Positions 8,889-16,614 of a DNA stretch of 34,224 nucleotides are shown here, in pieces. Source of the stretch: Verrucomicrobiales bacterium (GTDB taxonomy: Bacteria > Verrucomicrobiota > Verrucomicrobiia > Verrucomicrobiales > DEV007). Below the pieces are notes generated by a model that saw only the letters and a program-made list of their open reading frames with translations, did no database searches and had not been told where the DNA came from. The position numbers and the translations under genes are program-made. The stretch spans positions 1-34,224 of the forward strand of contig JAOFXR010000031.1 of NCBI GenBank assembly GCA_028047635.1. Reading direction: 5' to 3'. How positions within the stretch are numbered: the stretch's first letter is position 1; each line of letters opens with the position of its first letter.

Positions 8889-9133
8889 CTAGTTGAACGT
8901 ATCAGCGAATCCAACCCCGGATTTCCAGCGGGGAGAATAGTTCAAAAAGGCGCGCTCCAAGGACCTCAGGCTCGCCTGCATCTGTCCCGGGGGAGATCTG
9001 CAAAAAAGTCCAGGGTCGGCGAATAACCATCTCTGGCCTTGCACGTATCATCCACAAAAGCCTCGTCAAAAAATGACCCGGTCTCGCAGGTTTCTATTAG
9101 GGGTTTCACACCCTCAGTATAAGCATCGTCCAT
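8889..9133 (-). pseudogene. Small unrecognised gene with an apparent one-base deletion
   Basis: From ATG at 9133 the frame reads a protein-like sequence (start MDDAYTEG, then FFDEAFVDD and GYSPTLDFFADL) but stops at 8966. A different frame immediately takes over with SLERAFLNYSPRWKSGVGF and stops at TAG 8889-8891. Adding one base in the C5 run (plus-strand G5 at 8989-8993) joins the two into about 81 residues reading ...FADLPPGQMQASL. The combined length of 245 bp is one short of a whole number of codons, which agrees. The gene starts 36 bp after the alcohol dehydrogenase stop on the same strand, so it may be the last gene of that operon. I do not recognise the family. Confidence 0.5.
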
Positions 9134-9169
9134 GCCAATTAGAGAAAACGATTGGGAATGGGGTGACGC

Positions 9170-10348
9170 TCAGGCGAAGGCGCTACGATAAACCCCTTCG
9201 AGGTCACCGGCACCGACCGGAACGGGATTGAACTGAGCAGTCCATTGTTTCGCAGCTTCTTCGGAGAGAAGTCTGAGAGAGTCCTCAGCCACTCCGAGAT
9301 CGGCGAGAGACTTGTCCATTGAACAAGTTCTGAGGTGTTCGAAAATCCGAGCCTCAAGCGATCCGTCTTTGCAGAGCGATTCGTAAATCGCGGCAACCTC
9401 AGGGAGGCGTGAGTTCAAATTGATAACATGTGGCAGCATAGTACCAACAGCCTGCCCATGCACAACACTATAGTGCGCTGTCAGAGGGTTCGCGCAGGAA
9501 TGGGCAATTCCCAGCATTGAATTCTCGATCGCTATCCCGGCGAAGGCTGAACCCAACTGCATACGAGCTCTCGCTTCAAGATCATTGGGGTCTTCAAGGA
9601 CACGGGCCAATCCCCGGTCCAATAAAACCCAGCCGGCACGTGAGTATTTGGCGGAAGTAGCGGTTCGCTTTGAACAAACCGCTGTCTCAAGCGCATGCGC
9701 AATCGCATCGATTCCGGTATGAGCAGTCACTGCGGTTGGCATCGTCACCGTGAGTTCAGGATCCAGAATCGCCACGGCCGCCGCTGCCTTTTTATCTCCG
9801 CAGGCCATTTTTGCATGCGAATCAGCATCAGCGATTAAGGCAAAACTCTGGCACTCACTTCCGGTTCCCGAGGTGGTTGGAATCGCAATCAGGGGCAACA
9901 TCGGCTTCGTTGCCTTATCGACGCCCCAATAATCCTTCATTTCACCACCGTTCGTGAGGATGAAATTACAGCCCTTTGCGGTGTCCATACTGGAGCCTCC
10001 GCCAAGGCCGACGATCAAATCGACATCAGCCTCTCTCGCAACCGTGACGCAACGTTCCACGTCGTGAGTTGTTGGATTCTCATGAACCTCGGCAAAAACA
10101 GCGACGGTAATTCCCGCCGCCTCGATTGATTCAACGGCACGAGCTACCGCATCAGTCTTCGCAAGTCCAGGATCGGTCACGATGATTACCCGATTCCCAC
10201 CGAGCGCTCTCGCCTCCACTCCAACCTCTACAACAGAGCCACAGCCAAAAATGACCTTCCCGCCGGGAATATCAGTAAAGCCCTGAACCCGATCAGGGAT
10301 CTCGAGCCCGTCACAAAGGGACTCAATCGTAAACAAGCTTTCTGACAT
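9170..10348 (-). CDS. Iron-type (group III) alcohol dehydrogenase
   Basis: This 392-aa enzyme should interconvert an alcohol and its aldehyde with NAD(P). The nucleotide-binding loop GGGSSMDTAKG is at 116-126, preceded by VIIVTDPGL near 54-62. The metal site is visible: D214 and H218 in GIDAIAHALE, H283 in LGIAHSCANPL, and H297 in VVHGQAVG. I start at ATG 10348 (MSESLFT), 19 bp after the aldehyde dehydrogenase stop. A longer frame reaching 10477 would overlap that gene and adds no family sequence. It is cotranscribed with the aldehyde dehydrogenase and probably handles the aldehyde that enzyme makes or uses. Confidence 0.9.
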   Translation of the reverse strand: MSESLFTIESLCDGLEIPDRVQGFTDIPGGKVIFGCGSVVEVGVEARALGGNRVIIVTDPGLAKTDAVARAVESIEAAGITVAVFAEVHENPTTHDVERCVTVAREADVDLIVGLGGGSSMDTAKGCNFILTNGGEMKDYWGVDKATKPMLPLIAIPTTSGTGSECQSFALIADADSHAKMACGDKKAAAAVAILDPELTVTMPTAVTAHTGIDAIAHALETAVCSKRTATSAKYSRAGWVLLDRGLARVLEDPNDLEARARMQLGSAFAGIAIENSMLGIAHSCANPLTAHYSVVHGQAVGTMLPHVINLNSRLPEVAAIYESLCKDGSLEARIFEHLRTCSMDKSLADLGVAEDSLRLLSEEAAKQWTAQFNPVPVGAGDLEGVYRSAFA

Positions 10349-10367
10349 TGTAAGCGACCCTAACCGA

Positions 10368-11807
10368 TCACGCAGTCTCTGCAAATGCGAAGGAACGGCG
10401 TGTATAGAGGAACTCAAAGAGATTACCTTCGTGAGGCTGGTTCCAACTGATCCGATTAGTCGGCACATTTCCGACATTCAAACGCTCAATTTCAGGGCAG
10501 TCAAAGAGCTGGTTGATCCACTCGGTGTCCTTCGTCACAGCAGTGAGAACGAGAGAGTATCCAATATTCTCCAATACTTCTGCCTGAGGACATTCCACCA
10601 CGCTGGCGAAAGGAAATAGAAACTCTCGTAAAGCAAGAGGCTCCTCGAACGAATCCACGCGAATGATCGTTGGCTGAAGGTAATTCATGCCTGCATTCTC
10701 CTGGAAGCGTTCACCCTCGCGGTATTCGGCAGTGATGTCTCTGGAACCGCTCGATTCGAGCCCTTCCTCTACCGCTTCGTTGATCCACTCAGCAAACTGA
10801 GGATTCGCGAATCCCGAAAGCTTGGCAGTTGGGTCATCTTGAGCAAGAGGCTTAATCTCAGCAAGACGCTTGGAAATCGCATGCGCAATTTCGTCACCGT
10901 ATTTGGGAACCACAATCGAGGACGTACAAATACAGCTTCGACCCGAGTTGGATGAAACGGACTCGACCATGGAATCGATATACTGCTCCCAGTTCTCAAT
11001 CTCGTCTTCACCGATTACAAACTTGGAGTAGCCAGTACCATGCACCTCGATCCGCTCGTCGTTCTCATACTGCTTCACCGTGGAATCATCCCCGAAAAGC
11101 ATGACCCGGCCTGCCCGGCGGATAATTGCACCGGAGCCATCATGTTGAGTGGGATAAAGATTAAATGCTTCGGCAGGGCAGCCTGCCTTGATAAATGCCT
11201 GAATGATACGCCATGGCGTCCAGGGTTCTTCGCGACCGGGCTTCAGGAGAACCGGAACTTTCATCGCGATCGAGGGGATCCATAAAGCATTCACCGCTGG
11301 AGAGTTGCTCGGAAGAATCACCGCCAGTTCGTTTGTTGTCGGTGAAAAGCTGACGGGTGCCCCGCCTTGCTCGCCGTATCCTTTATCGAGGACTCCCCAG
11401 GAAAGCCCGCGAGTGAGTCCCTGGAAAATATCATCAATCTGGCCAAAAATGTTACCAAGACGCTTCATGTTCATCCGGATCAGCGAATGGGGAAGCCCAC
11501 TCGTCGACGCGAGCGCCAGCACATAATCTTCCGGCGACTGCATTCCCCCCTCAACCCCAATCGGAAGGTCATCGTGCAGGAAAATCTCACCCGCCTTCTT
11601 CGTGATCTCAACAAGCTCTTCACAACTGAATTTTTTGAGCGCCTCACGGGCATCCCCCATTTTGTGAAGATCATATTTGATCATGTCCGAACAGGCGAAA
11701 CTGATCTCGGCAGCGGCTTCGTCAGTCCCCAGTTTCGGGATGGTTTGCACGTCTAGGCTGACATAGGGTTTCCCCTGGCGAAGGATAGGAATGTGAGGAG
11801 CGCTCAT
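10368..11807 (-). CDS. Aldehyde dehydrogenase-family protein, divergent; possible acyl reductase
   Basis: This 479-aa protein has the ALDH nucleotide-binding core (LAVILPSNSPAVNALWIPSI at 161-180, LLKPGREEPWTPW at 187-199). A catalytic cysteine sits in SSNSGRSCICTS (C292 preferred, C294 possible). The usual ELGGK motif is replaced by EVHGTGYSK at 254-262, so it is clearly divergent from classical aldehyde oxidisers. It sits beside an iron-type alcohol dehydrogenase and in series with a truncated adenylate-forming ligase. A LuxC- or GriC-like acyl-reducing role, in which an activated acyl group goes to the aldehyde, is therefore plausible. Plain aldehyde oxidation remains possible. Confidence 0.82.
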   Translation of the reverse strand: MSAPHIPILRQGKPYVSLDVQTIPKLGTDEAAAEISFACSDMIKYDLHKMGDAREALKKFSCEELVEITKKAGEIFLHDDLPIGVEGGMQSPEDYVLALASTSGLPHSLIRMNMKRLGNIFGQIDDIFQGLTRGLSWGVLDKGYGEQGGAPVSFSPTTNELAVILPSNSPAVNALWIPSIAMKVPVLLKPGREEPWTPWRIIQAFIKAGCPAEAFNLYPTQHDGSGAIIRRAGRVMLFGDDSTVKQYENDERIEVHGTGYSKFVIGEDEIENWEQYIDSMVESVSSNSGRSCICTSSIVVPKYGDEIAHAISKRLAEIKPLAQDDPTAKLSGFANPQFAEWINEAVEEGLESSGSRDITAEYREGERFQENAGMNYLQPTIIRVDSFEEPLALREFLFPFASVVECPQAEVLENIGYSLVLTAVTKDTEWINQLFDCPEIERLNVGNVPTNRISWNQPHEGNLFEFLYTRRSFAFAETA

Positions 11808-12008
11808 AAGTATGGGAGGTTACGTTCGAAACCTCGCCTTAGCTTTAAACTCAACTGAAAGATTTCTCAATAGTTTCCCTGCTTCCGGCGCGTTCACGTC
11901 TTCGCTGCCATTATTTGTTCCTCAGAAGCTAATCTGGCCCCTTCAATAGGCAGTCAACGATAAGCACCGCTTTCCGCGTTATGTCATGGCAGCAACGATG
12001 AAGTCGGT

Positions 12009-13277
12009 CTAATTCGAATCGTCTGCTGCATCCGAACCTTGGGAAAGCAAGTTTCTCTTTCCCACGTTGATCGTTTCTTTGAGCCAGACCTTCATTGCGG
12101 CAACCCCGCGATTTAGGGGCGTCTCTCTCACCTCCTCGAATCCAAGCTTCTCAGAAATCCCATGAATTTGATGGCGATGCCTCGGCAGGAGGAAAAGAAG
12201 GCTGTGGCGTGCCCCTGTTTCGGTGGCAGCCCCCAGAATAGAGGGAAATAACATTCCATTGGCCACGACAAGAGTCTCCGCGTCTGAAAGACTGAGAATT
12301 CGCTTAGGCCCGAAGAAGCAAAACCGGCTCTCAAAGAGAATTGCCCCCTCGTCCGAACGGCGCAACGAACCAAAGGCTCTCGCCTTGAGCAATGTCCCTC
12401 CCCGCTTCGCAAGGAATCCACGCACGGCATTCAACTCTTCCTCTTTCCAAATCAAAGACCGCAAGTAGTCGGTCCCCATAAAGGTTCCAAAAACGGCAAG
12501 TCGAAACGCAGACGGAGCCAGAAACGCGGCAATGGTGATCACAATCCCTGACAAAACAGCGGCCAGTATCGGATTAATTGCAAACGCCACTGCAATAAGC
12601 GAGAGCAGGCCAAGCCGTGCCGCTTTCAACGCGGTATCAAGCAGGCCAAATGGAGACAACAGGATGAGGATATTCAGTGCATGGCTGACGATCCAGACAA
12701 GAAAAAACCCGATCAGGCAAAGAGGTAAAATAATCCAATGGGCGCTGAATGAAACCGCGCCGAGCGCCGGGACTTGCGCAACGAATCCCCCGGCAGCGAG
12801 AGCGCTCATCCCTGCCGATGGCGTTTCAGAGGCATCGAGATGAACCATGATCTGATTCGCGACCAAAGGAACAAAACCGGCACTCGCGATAATCGCACTG
12901 GCTTTATTCTCGAACAACTCAAGAAGATCGAGAGGCTTCTTAAAAAATGCCGGTAATATCGTTCCCAGCGTATCCTTAAAAAAGCAAAGCGTGAGAACAA
13001 AGAGCCCGATCCCCCACGCCAAAGGCTGGCAATACCAGGGCAGTGAACCCCGAAACTCCGACGGAGTTCTAAAGTAGGTCCACACCCCTACCCCGCTGAC
13101 GCCAAGAAGCGGGGAAATCGCCACCCCGGTGACCTCAGTAATCCCCGTCGCAAGCGTGACGCCGGGGAGATACGAATCCACAGCTATCTCCGGCGCAGCC
13201 TCTAAAACCGACTCGGCACACACGCCGTCGACTGACGTTAGCGCCGAGAGAATAAGAGCCAGACAGAGGAATTTCAT
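12009..13277 (-). CDS. Polytopic membrane protein of unknown function
   Basis: I do not recognise this 422-aa protein. It has a signal peptide-like start (1-21) and a short external segment. About six hydrophobic segments follow (roughly 85-103, 125-143, 158-175, 180-200, 203-215 and 222-262), some of which may be re-entrant. The last 140 residues are soluble and mixed in composition, with FCFFGPKRILSLSDAE near 320-335 and LLFLLPRHRHQIHG near 373-386. It has the same orientation as its neighbours, but gaps of 260 bp upstream and 201 bp downstream mean it may be its own transcription unit. Verrucomicrobial genomes carry similar unnamed proteins as far as I can judge. Confidence 0.75.
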   Translation of the reverse strand: MKFLCLALILSALTSVDGVCAESVLEAAPEIAVDSYLPGVTLATGITEVTGVAISPLLGVSGVGVWTYFRTPSEFRGSLPWYCQPLAWGIGLFVLTLCFFKDTLGTILPAFFKKPLDLLELFENKASAIIASAGFVPLVANQIMVHLDASETPSAGMSALAAGGFVAQVPALGAVSFSAHWIILPLCLIGFFLVWIVSHALNILILLSPFGLLDTALKAARLGLLSLIAVAFAINPILAAVLSGIVITIAAFLAPSAFRLAVFGTFMGTDYLRSLIWKEEELNAVRGFLAKRGGTLLKARAFGSLRRSDEGAILFESRFCFFGPKRILSLSDAETLVVANGMLFPSILGAATETGARHSLLFLLPRHRHQIHGISEKLGFEEVRETPLNRGVAAMKVWLKETINVGKRNLLSQGSDAADDSN

Positions 13278-13462
13278 GAACCAGTCTAACCAGAATTCGA
13301 ATCGGTTGTCAATCGCTTCAAGCCTCTGCCATTAGAGCGTAAAAGACGCACGAAAGCCCATCCCTTTCTGATTCCGAGAGATTCGAACGAAGACATCCCT
13401 AAAAAATGGACCCCCGTCTTGCCACGATCAGGCTGATGCTCGAACAAAGCTGACTAGGCACG

Positions 13463-13492
13463 AGAAAGGCGGACACCACTGCCCGCCTTTCT
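13463..13492 (-). terminator. Hairpin after the ligase gene, possible terminator
   Basis: Ten-base perfect arms AGAAAGGCGG (13463-13472) and CCGCCTTTCT (13483-13492) enclose a 10-base loop, 46 bp beyond the ligase stop. The GC-rich arm with a T-rich end fits an intrinsic terminator on the minus strand, though the T-run is short and lies in the stem. If it works, it splits the upstream SSF/ligase genes from the membrane-protein gene. Confidence 0.45.
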
Positions 13493-13537
13493 GAATTAAA
13501 GATTTTTTAACGAGATACAAATCCCGTTGTCGCATAC

Positions 13538-14602
13538 CTAGTAGACGCCTTCGATCACCTTCTTGGTGAGAGCTCCGAATGGGCGCACATCACCGACTCC
13601 ATCCCACGCGTATTTAGCGTGTGGTTCGCGGCGAATCGCTTCATCGCGCTCGAGGAATCGTGGCATGAAAAATTCGTGGGATAAAGTGGTCAGCTCGACC
13701 CGACCATATTCGCCGTAATCTTTCGTGATCTCAGTCTTCTCGGGATCGACGATACGGAGAACCGCACGTGGCTGCGGAGCGTAGTAGGTCACACTGTAAT
13801 TTTTCTCAGGAAGCTCTTCCGGAATCGAGACAGCGAGCCCCATGAGCGTGTTGCCGTAGGTAGGAACAAACTGAGCACGACTCTCAAGAACTTCTTCCTG
13901 GAGAAAACGCACGTATTCGGGAGTCATTGAAGTGCCGCCACAAAAGCAGCCTTTGATCCCGTGATCGGAGATCGAAATGCGCTCACCAATAGAGGCAAGA
14001 AGCCTTGGCGTCGTGAAGATACAGGAAATGTCACGGTGCTTGATAATTTCAACCGCCTGAGACATCACGTGCGCCTGGTAGCGCTCGACCTGATCGAGTT
14101 CTTTGCGGCCGATAAGTTTCTTCACCCAACGAGGATCGAGATCAACGTGGTAACAGCTACCACCGCGCACATTCGCGAGGTGCTCTACGGCAAGACGAAG
14201 ACGGCGAGGTCCCGTAGGTCCCACCATGATCCAGTTGCCACCCTTTGGAAAAAATTCATCACTGAGCTGATCAGAGAACTGCTCGTAGTCATGCTTATAA
14301 TCTTCCCAACCAACGCGCTGCTTTGGAAGCCCTGTCGTTCCACCCGTTTCGAAAACGTTGAAGGGACGCCCTTTATACGCGTTAGGCACAAAGCGTTCAT
14401 TCTTTTCATCACGAAGCCACTCATCCTCGAAGTGCGGGAACTTGATAATGTCGTCGTAGGACTTCACCTCTTCACGAGGGTCCCAACCCGCTTTCTTTTT
14501 CCAGTCGAGCCAGAAAGGGCAGCCGGTTTCGTCTGAGAAGTGCCACTTCATCATTTCGCGGACACGTTCGTCGAGTTGGGATCTTGCTTCGTCAGAAGTC
14601 AT
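13538..14602 (-). CDS. Truncated adenylate-forming ligase (LuxE/GriD/phenylacetate-CoA ligase-like)
   Basis: This 354-aa protein carries the adenylate-forming P-loop FETGGTTGLPKQR at 84-96. It also has CGGTSMTPEY at 221-230, the substrate/adenylate loop FVPTYGNT at 245-252 and GDVRPFG at 337-343. Phenylacetate-CoA ligases are about 430 aa and end in a mobile C-terminal domain that performs the thioester step. That domain is missing here, as in LuxE acyl-protein synthetases and GriD-type aryl acid activators. The expected reaction is ATP-dependent activation of a carboxylate to an acyl-adenylate, with transfer to a partner protein. It lies 52 bp after an SSF symporter and upstream of the aldehyde and alcohol dehydrogenases. 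Confidence 0.78.
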   Translation of the reverse strand: MTSDEARSQLDERVREMMKWHFSDETGCPFWLDWKKKAGWDPREEVKSYDDIIKFPHFEDEWLRDEKNERFVPNAYKGRPFNVFETGGTTGLPKQRVGWEDYKHDYEQFSDQLSDEFFPKGGNWIMVGPTGPRRLRLAVEHLANVRGGSCYHVDLDPRWVKKLIGRKELDQVERYQAHVMSQAVEIIKHRDISCIFTTPRLLASIGERISISDHGIKGCFCGGTSMTPEYVRFLQEEVLESRAQFVPTYGNTLMGLAVSIPEELPEKNYSVTYYAPQPRAVLRIVDPEKTEITKDYGEYGRVELTTLSHEFFMPRFLERDEAIRREPHAKYAWDGVGDVRPFGALTKKVIEGVY

Positions 14603-14653
14603 AATTAGAAAAGTAGGGTAGTAAAGAGTGGGAGAAATTTAAAATAGAGAATC

Positions 14654-16288
14654 CTACGGGAAAAACTTACGTATCGTCTCGTCAGAAGGTTTCTTTGTGA
14701 AGAGAGAAACTACAATCATTGCCAAGGCTCCAACGGCGAAGCAGATCGCTACCGGCATGACACCACCAACGGTGTATTCATGTCCGCCGGACTTAATGAA
14801 GAAATAGAGCCAGCTGACTGCGACCGAAATCACACAGGCGTAGGCACCGGCCTTAGTGGCCCCCTTCCAGTATAGAGCAGCGAAGACGAGTGCGGTAAGC
14901 GCTGCAAATCCGGAGAACGCCCAGATCGCGAGATCGAAGACATTTTGCTGTTTTTCGAGAAGCAGAGACAGCGTGTAGGTGACCAATACAATCGCGACGA
15001 CAAAACATCGGGCGATGAGGACGACCTGCTTATCGGTAAAACGATCTTCTCCCACTTTGTGGAGGACGATATCGTTCGTAAACATGGTGCCCAGACAGAG
15101 GAACTGCGAGTCGAGCGATGACATGATCGCCGCGAGAATACCCGCCGTCACGAGACCGACGATAATAGGATTCGAAACAAGAAATTTGAGAGTCAGACTG
15201 AGAACCGCACCTACGCTGGTGTCGGGAAGTCCGCCCATGATTTTCATTGCAATGGGTGGCCAGGCTTCCCCGGGTGTATCGGAAAGAACGCCGGTCGCCC
15301 AAAGGCCAATCAGCACGCAGGGAACCCATACGATCGCAATGCAGAGCGGGTGAGCAATCACAGTGAGGCGAAACGACTTCGCACTCTTCGCCGTCAGCCA
15401 GTGCTGAAAGAGGTGCGGGAACATTCCCACTGAAAGCGGAATGAACATGTAGGTAAGGAAAGTGAGATAAGGAAATCCAATCTCTCTCACCGAGGTGCCG
15501 GCCTTCCCGACAATCTCAAGCTCGCTCGGTGTCCGCACGAGGTGCGCTGGATTCGCCTGCTCAATTGCAGCGGCAAGTCCTCCAAGCTTGTTTGAGATGA
15601 GGTAGAACGCGAGCATACCCATCGCCATAAAAACGAGGGTCTGAAAAGTGTTCGCCCAGGCCGCAGCGCGAGAGCCTCCTGCGAAAATATAGGAAAGCAC
15701 GACCCCGCAAATAATAATTCCGGTAAGCCATGAGGGAATAGATCCGCCATACGCAGCAAACGCATCAGGGAACATTCCTTTCGAAAGTGGCCCGATCACC
15801 CGGTAAGAACCAATCACTCCAATAAGGAGGTAAGGCACGACCAGCAAAACGAGGATTGGAAAGAGGACATACCCAAGGCCATTCGACTCGAACCGGCTTC
15901 GGAAAAACTGAATCTGAGTCACGTAGCCGTGACGCTTGGCGATCGCCCAGACTTTAATTCCAATGAGGAAGAAACAAGCGGCATGGATCAACCCGGAAGA
16001 GGATGCCATCAGTCCGTAGGTTCCAACCCCTGCCTGAAACGTTTTGCCGGTGGAACCGACGAGAGCGAAGGCTGTCATCGTGGTTCCGAAAACCGACATC
16101 AAAAGCATGAACGGTCCAATGGAATGACTCGCGACGAAGTAATCTTTCGATGTACCTCGAAAGAGACGCCCACTGAAAAGCGCCAGTCCAAGAAGCAGGC
16201 AAAGATAAATGGCAAGGACGATGATAGGTGTCGTCGACACCACTGGAGCGGCTGCCGGTGGAGCCGCCTGAGAGAGGAATGAGATCAT
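14654..16288 (-). CDS. Sodium:solute symporter (SSF family)
   Basis: This 544-aa membrane protein has about 13 predicted hydrophobic segments, beginning at residues 19-41. It has the SSF opening SKDYFVASHSIGPF near 48-61. GTTMTAFALVGSTGKTFQAG lies near 69-88 and resembles the Na+-site helix, and GGSRAAAWANTFQ near 205-217 is a typical SSF signature. The later SSLDSQFLCLGTMFTNDI near 389-406 is also characteristic. The length matches the family. Substrates range over sugars, amino acids and carboxylates and cannot be assigned. The adjacent activating ligase suggests import of an organic acid. A small membrane protein lies just upstream. Confidence 0.92.
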   Translation of the reverse strand: MISFLSQAAPPAAAPVVSTTPIIVLAIYLCLLLGLALFSGRLFRGTSKDYFVASHSIGPFMLLMSVFGTTMTAFALVGSTGKTFQAGVGTYGLMASSSGLIHAACFFLIGIKVWAIAKRHGYVTQIQFFRSRFESNGLGYVLFPILVLLVVPYLLIGVIGSYRVIGPLSKGMFPDAFAAYGGSIPSWLTGIIICGVVLSYIFAGGSRAAAWANTFQTLVFMAMGMLAFYLISNKLGGLAAAIEQANPAHLVRTPSELEIVGKAGTSVREIGFPYLTFLTYMFIPLSVGMFPHLFQHWLTAKSAKSFRLTVIAHPLCIAIVWVPCVLIGLWATGVLSDTPGEAWPPIAMKIMGGLPDTSVGAVLSLTLKFLVSNPIIVGLVTAGILAAIMSSLDSQFLCLGTMFTNDIVLHKVGEDRFTDKQVVLIARCFVVAIVLVTYTLSLLLEKQQNVFDLAIWAFSGFAALTALVFAALYWKGATKAGAYACVISVAVSWLYFFIKSGGHEYTVGGVMPVAICFAVGALAMIVVSLFTKKPSDETIRKFFP

Positions 16289-16309
16289 AAAATAAGGGAA
16301 TTAGACAGG

Positions 16310-16328
16310 GTTAGGTGATTCACCTAAC
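16310..16328. repeat. Palindrome sharing its core with the 4985-5019 element
   Basis: GTTAGGTGA and TCACCTAAC pair around one central base. The surrounding bases contain a direct repeat CAGGGTT on both sides. On the minus strand the sequence reads CCCTGTTAGGT, then ACCTAAC, the same core as the hairpin at 4985-5019. It lies between the small membrane protein stop and the SSF start inside a minus-strand series. It could be an operator, an mRNA processing hairpin or a dispersed repeat. Confidence 0.4.
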
Positions 16329-16379
16329 AGGGTTGAATCAACAGATCCGGAAAGCCGGACCCGCCATCGAAGTCGAGTT

Positions 16380-16595
16380 TCAGTCTTTTCCATCCGCCCA
16401 CTCTTCCAACTCAGTTGGCCAGGCAAATTTAATAACAAGGGACCAGAAGATCACCGCGACCAGCGAGAAACCGGCATGATAAGCGAGGCCGGACGGCATG
16501 AAACCAAACACAAGATTGGAGTTATCCCAATTCCAGAAATCCTGATGGAGGACCGCGAAAAGGATGAAGACGGCGATGATGATCTTATTTTTCAT
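16380..16595 (-). CDS. Small membrane protein, SSF-associated (DUF3311-like)
   Basis: This is a 71-aa protein with two transmembrane helices (about 3-14 extended, and 36-57) joined by a short loop containing HQDFWNWDNS. It ends in a charged tail, EEWADGKD. I start at ATG 16595, which has an AGGA sequence about 9 bases upstream, rather than at the longer frame that overlaps the propeller gene. Small two-helix proteins directly upstream of SSF transporters are common (DUF3311 and similar), and it may be an accessory subunit. The family name is tentative. Confidence 0.65.
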   Translation of the reverse strand: MKNKIIIAVFILFAVLHQDFWNWDNSNLVFGFMPSGLAYHAGFSLVAVIFWSLVIKFAWPTELEEWADGKD

Positions 16596-16614
16596 GAAAG
16601 CGATTCCTGAAATA

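Noticed and set aside
10349-10477. N-terminal extension of the alcohol dehydrogenase to 10477.
   Set aside because: It overlaps the aldehyde dehydrogenase gene by over 100 bp and adds no family sequence. ATG 10348 is a better start.
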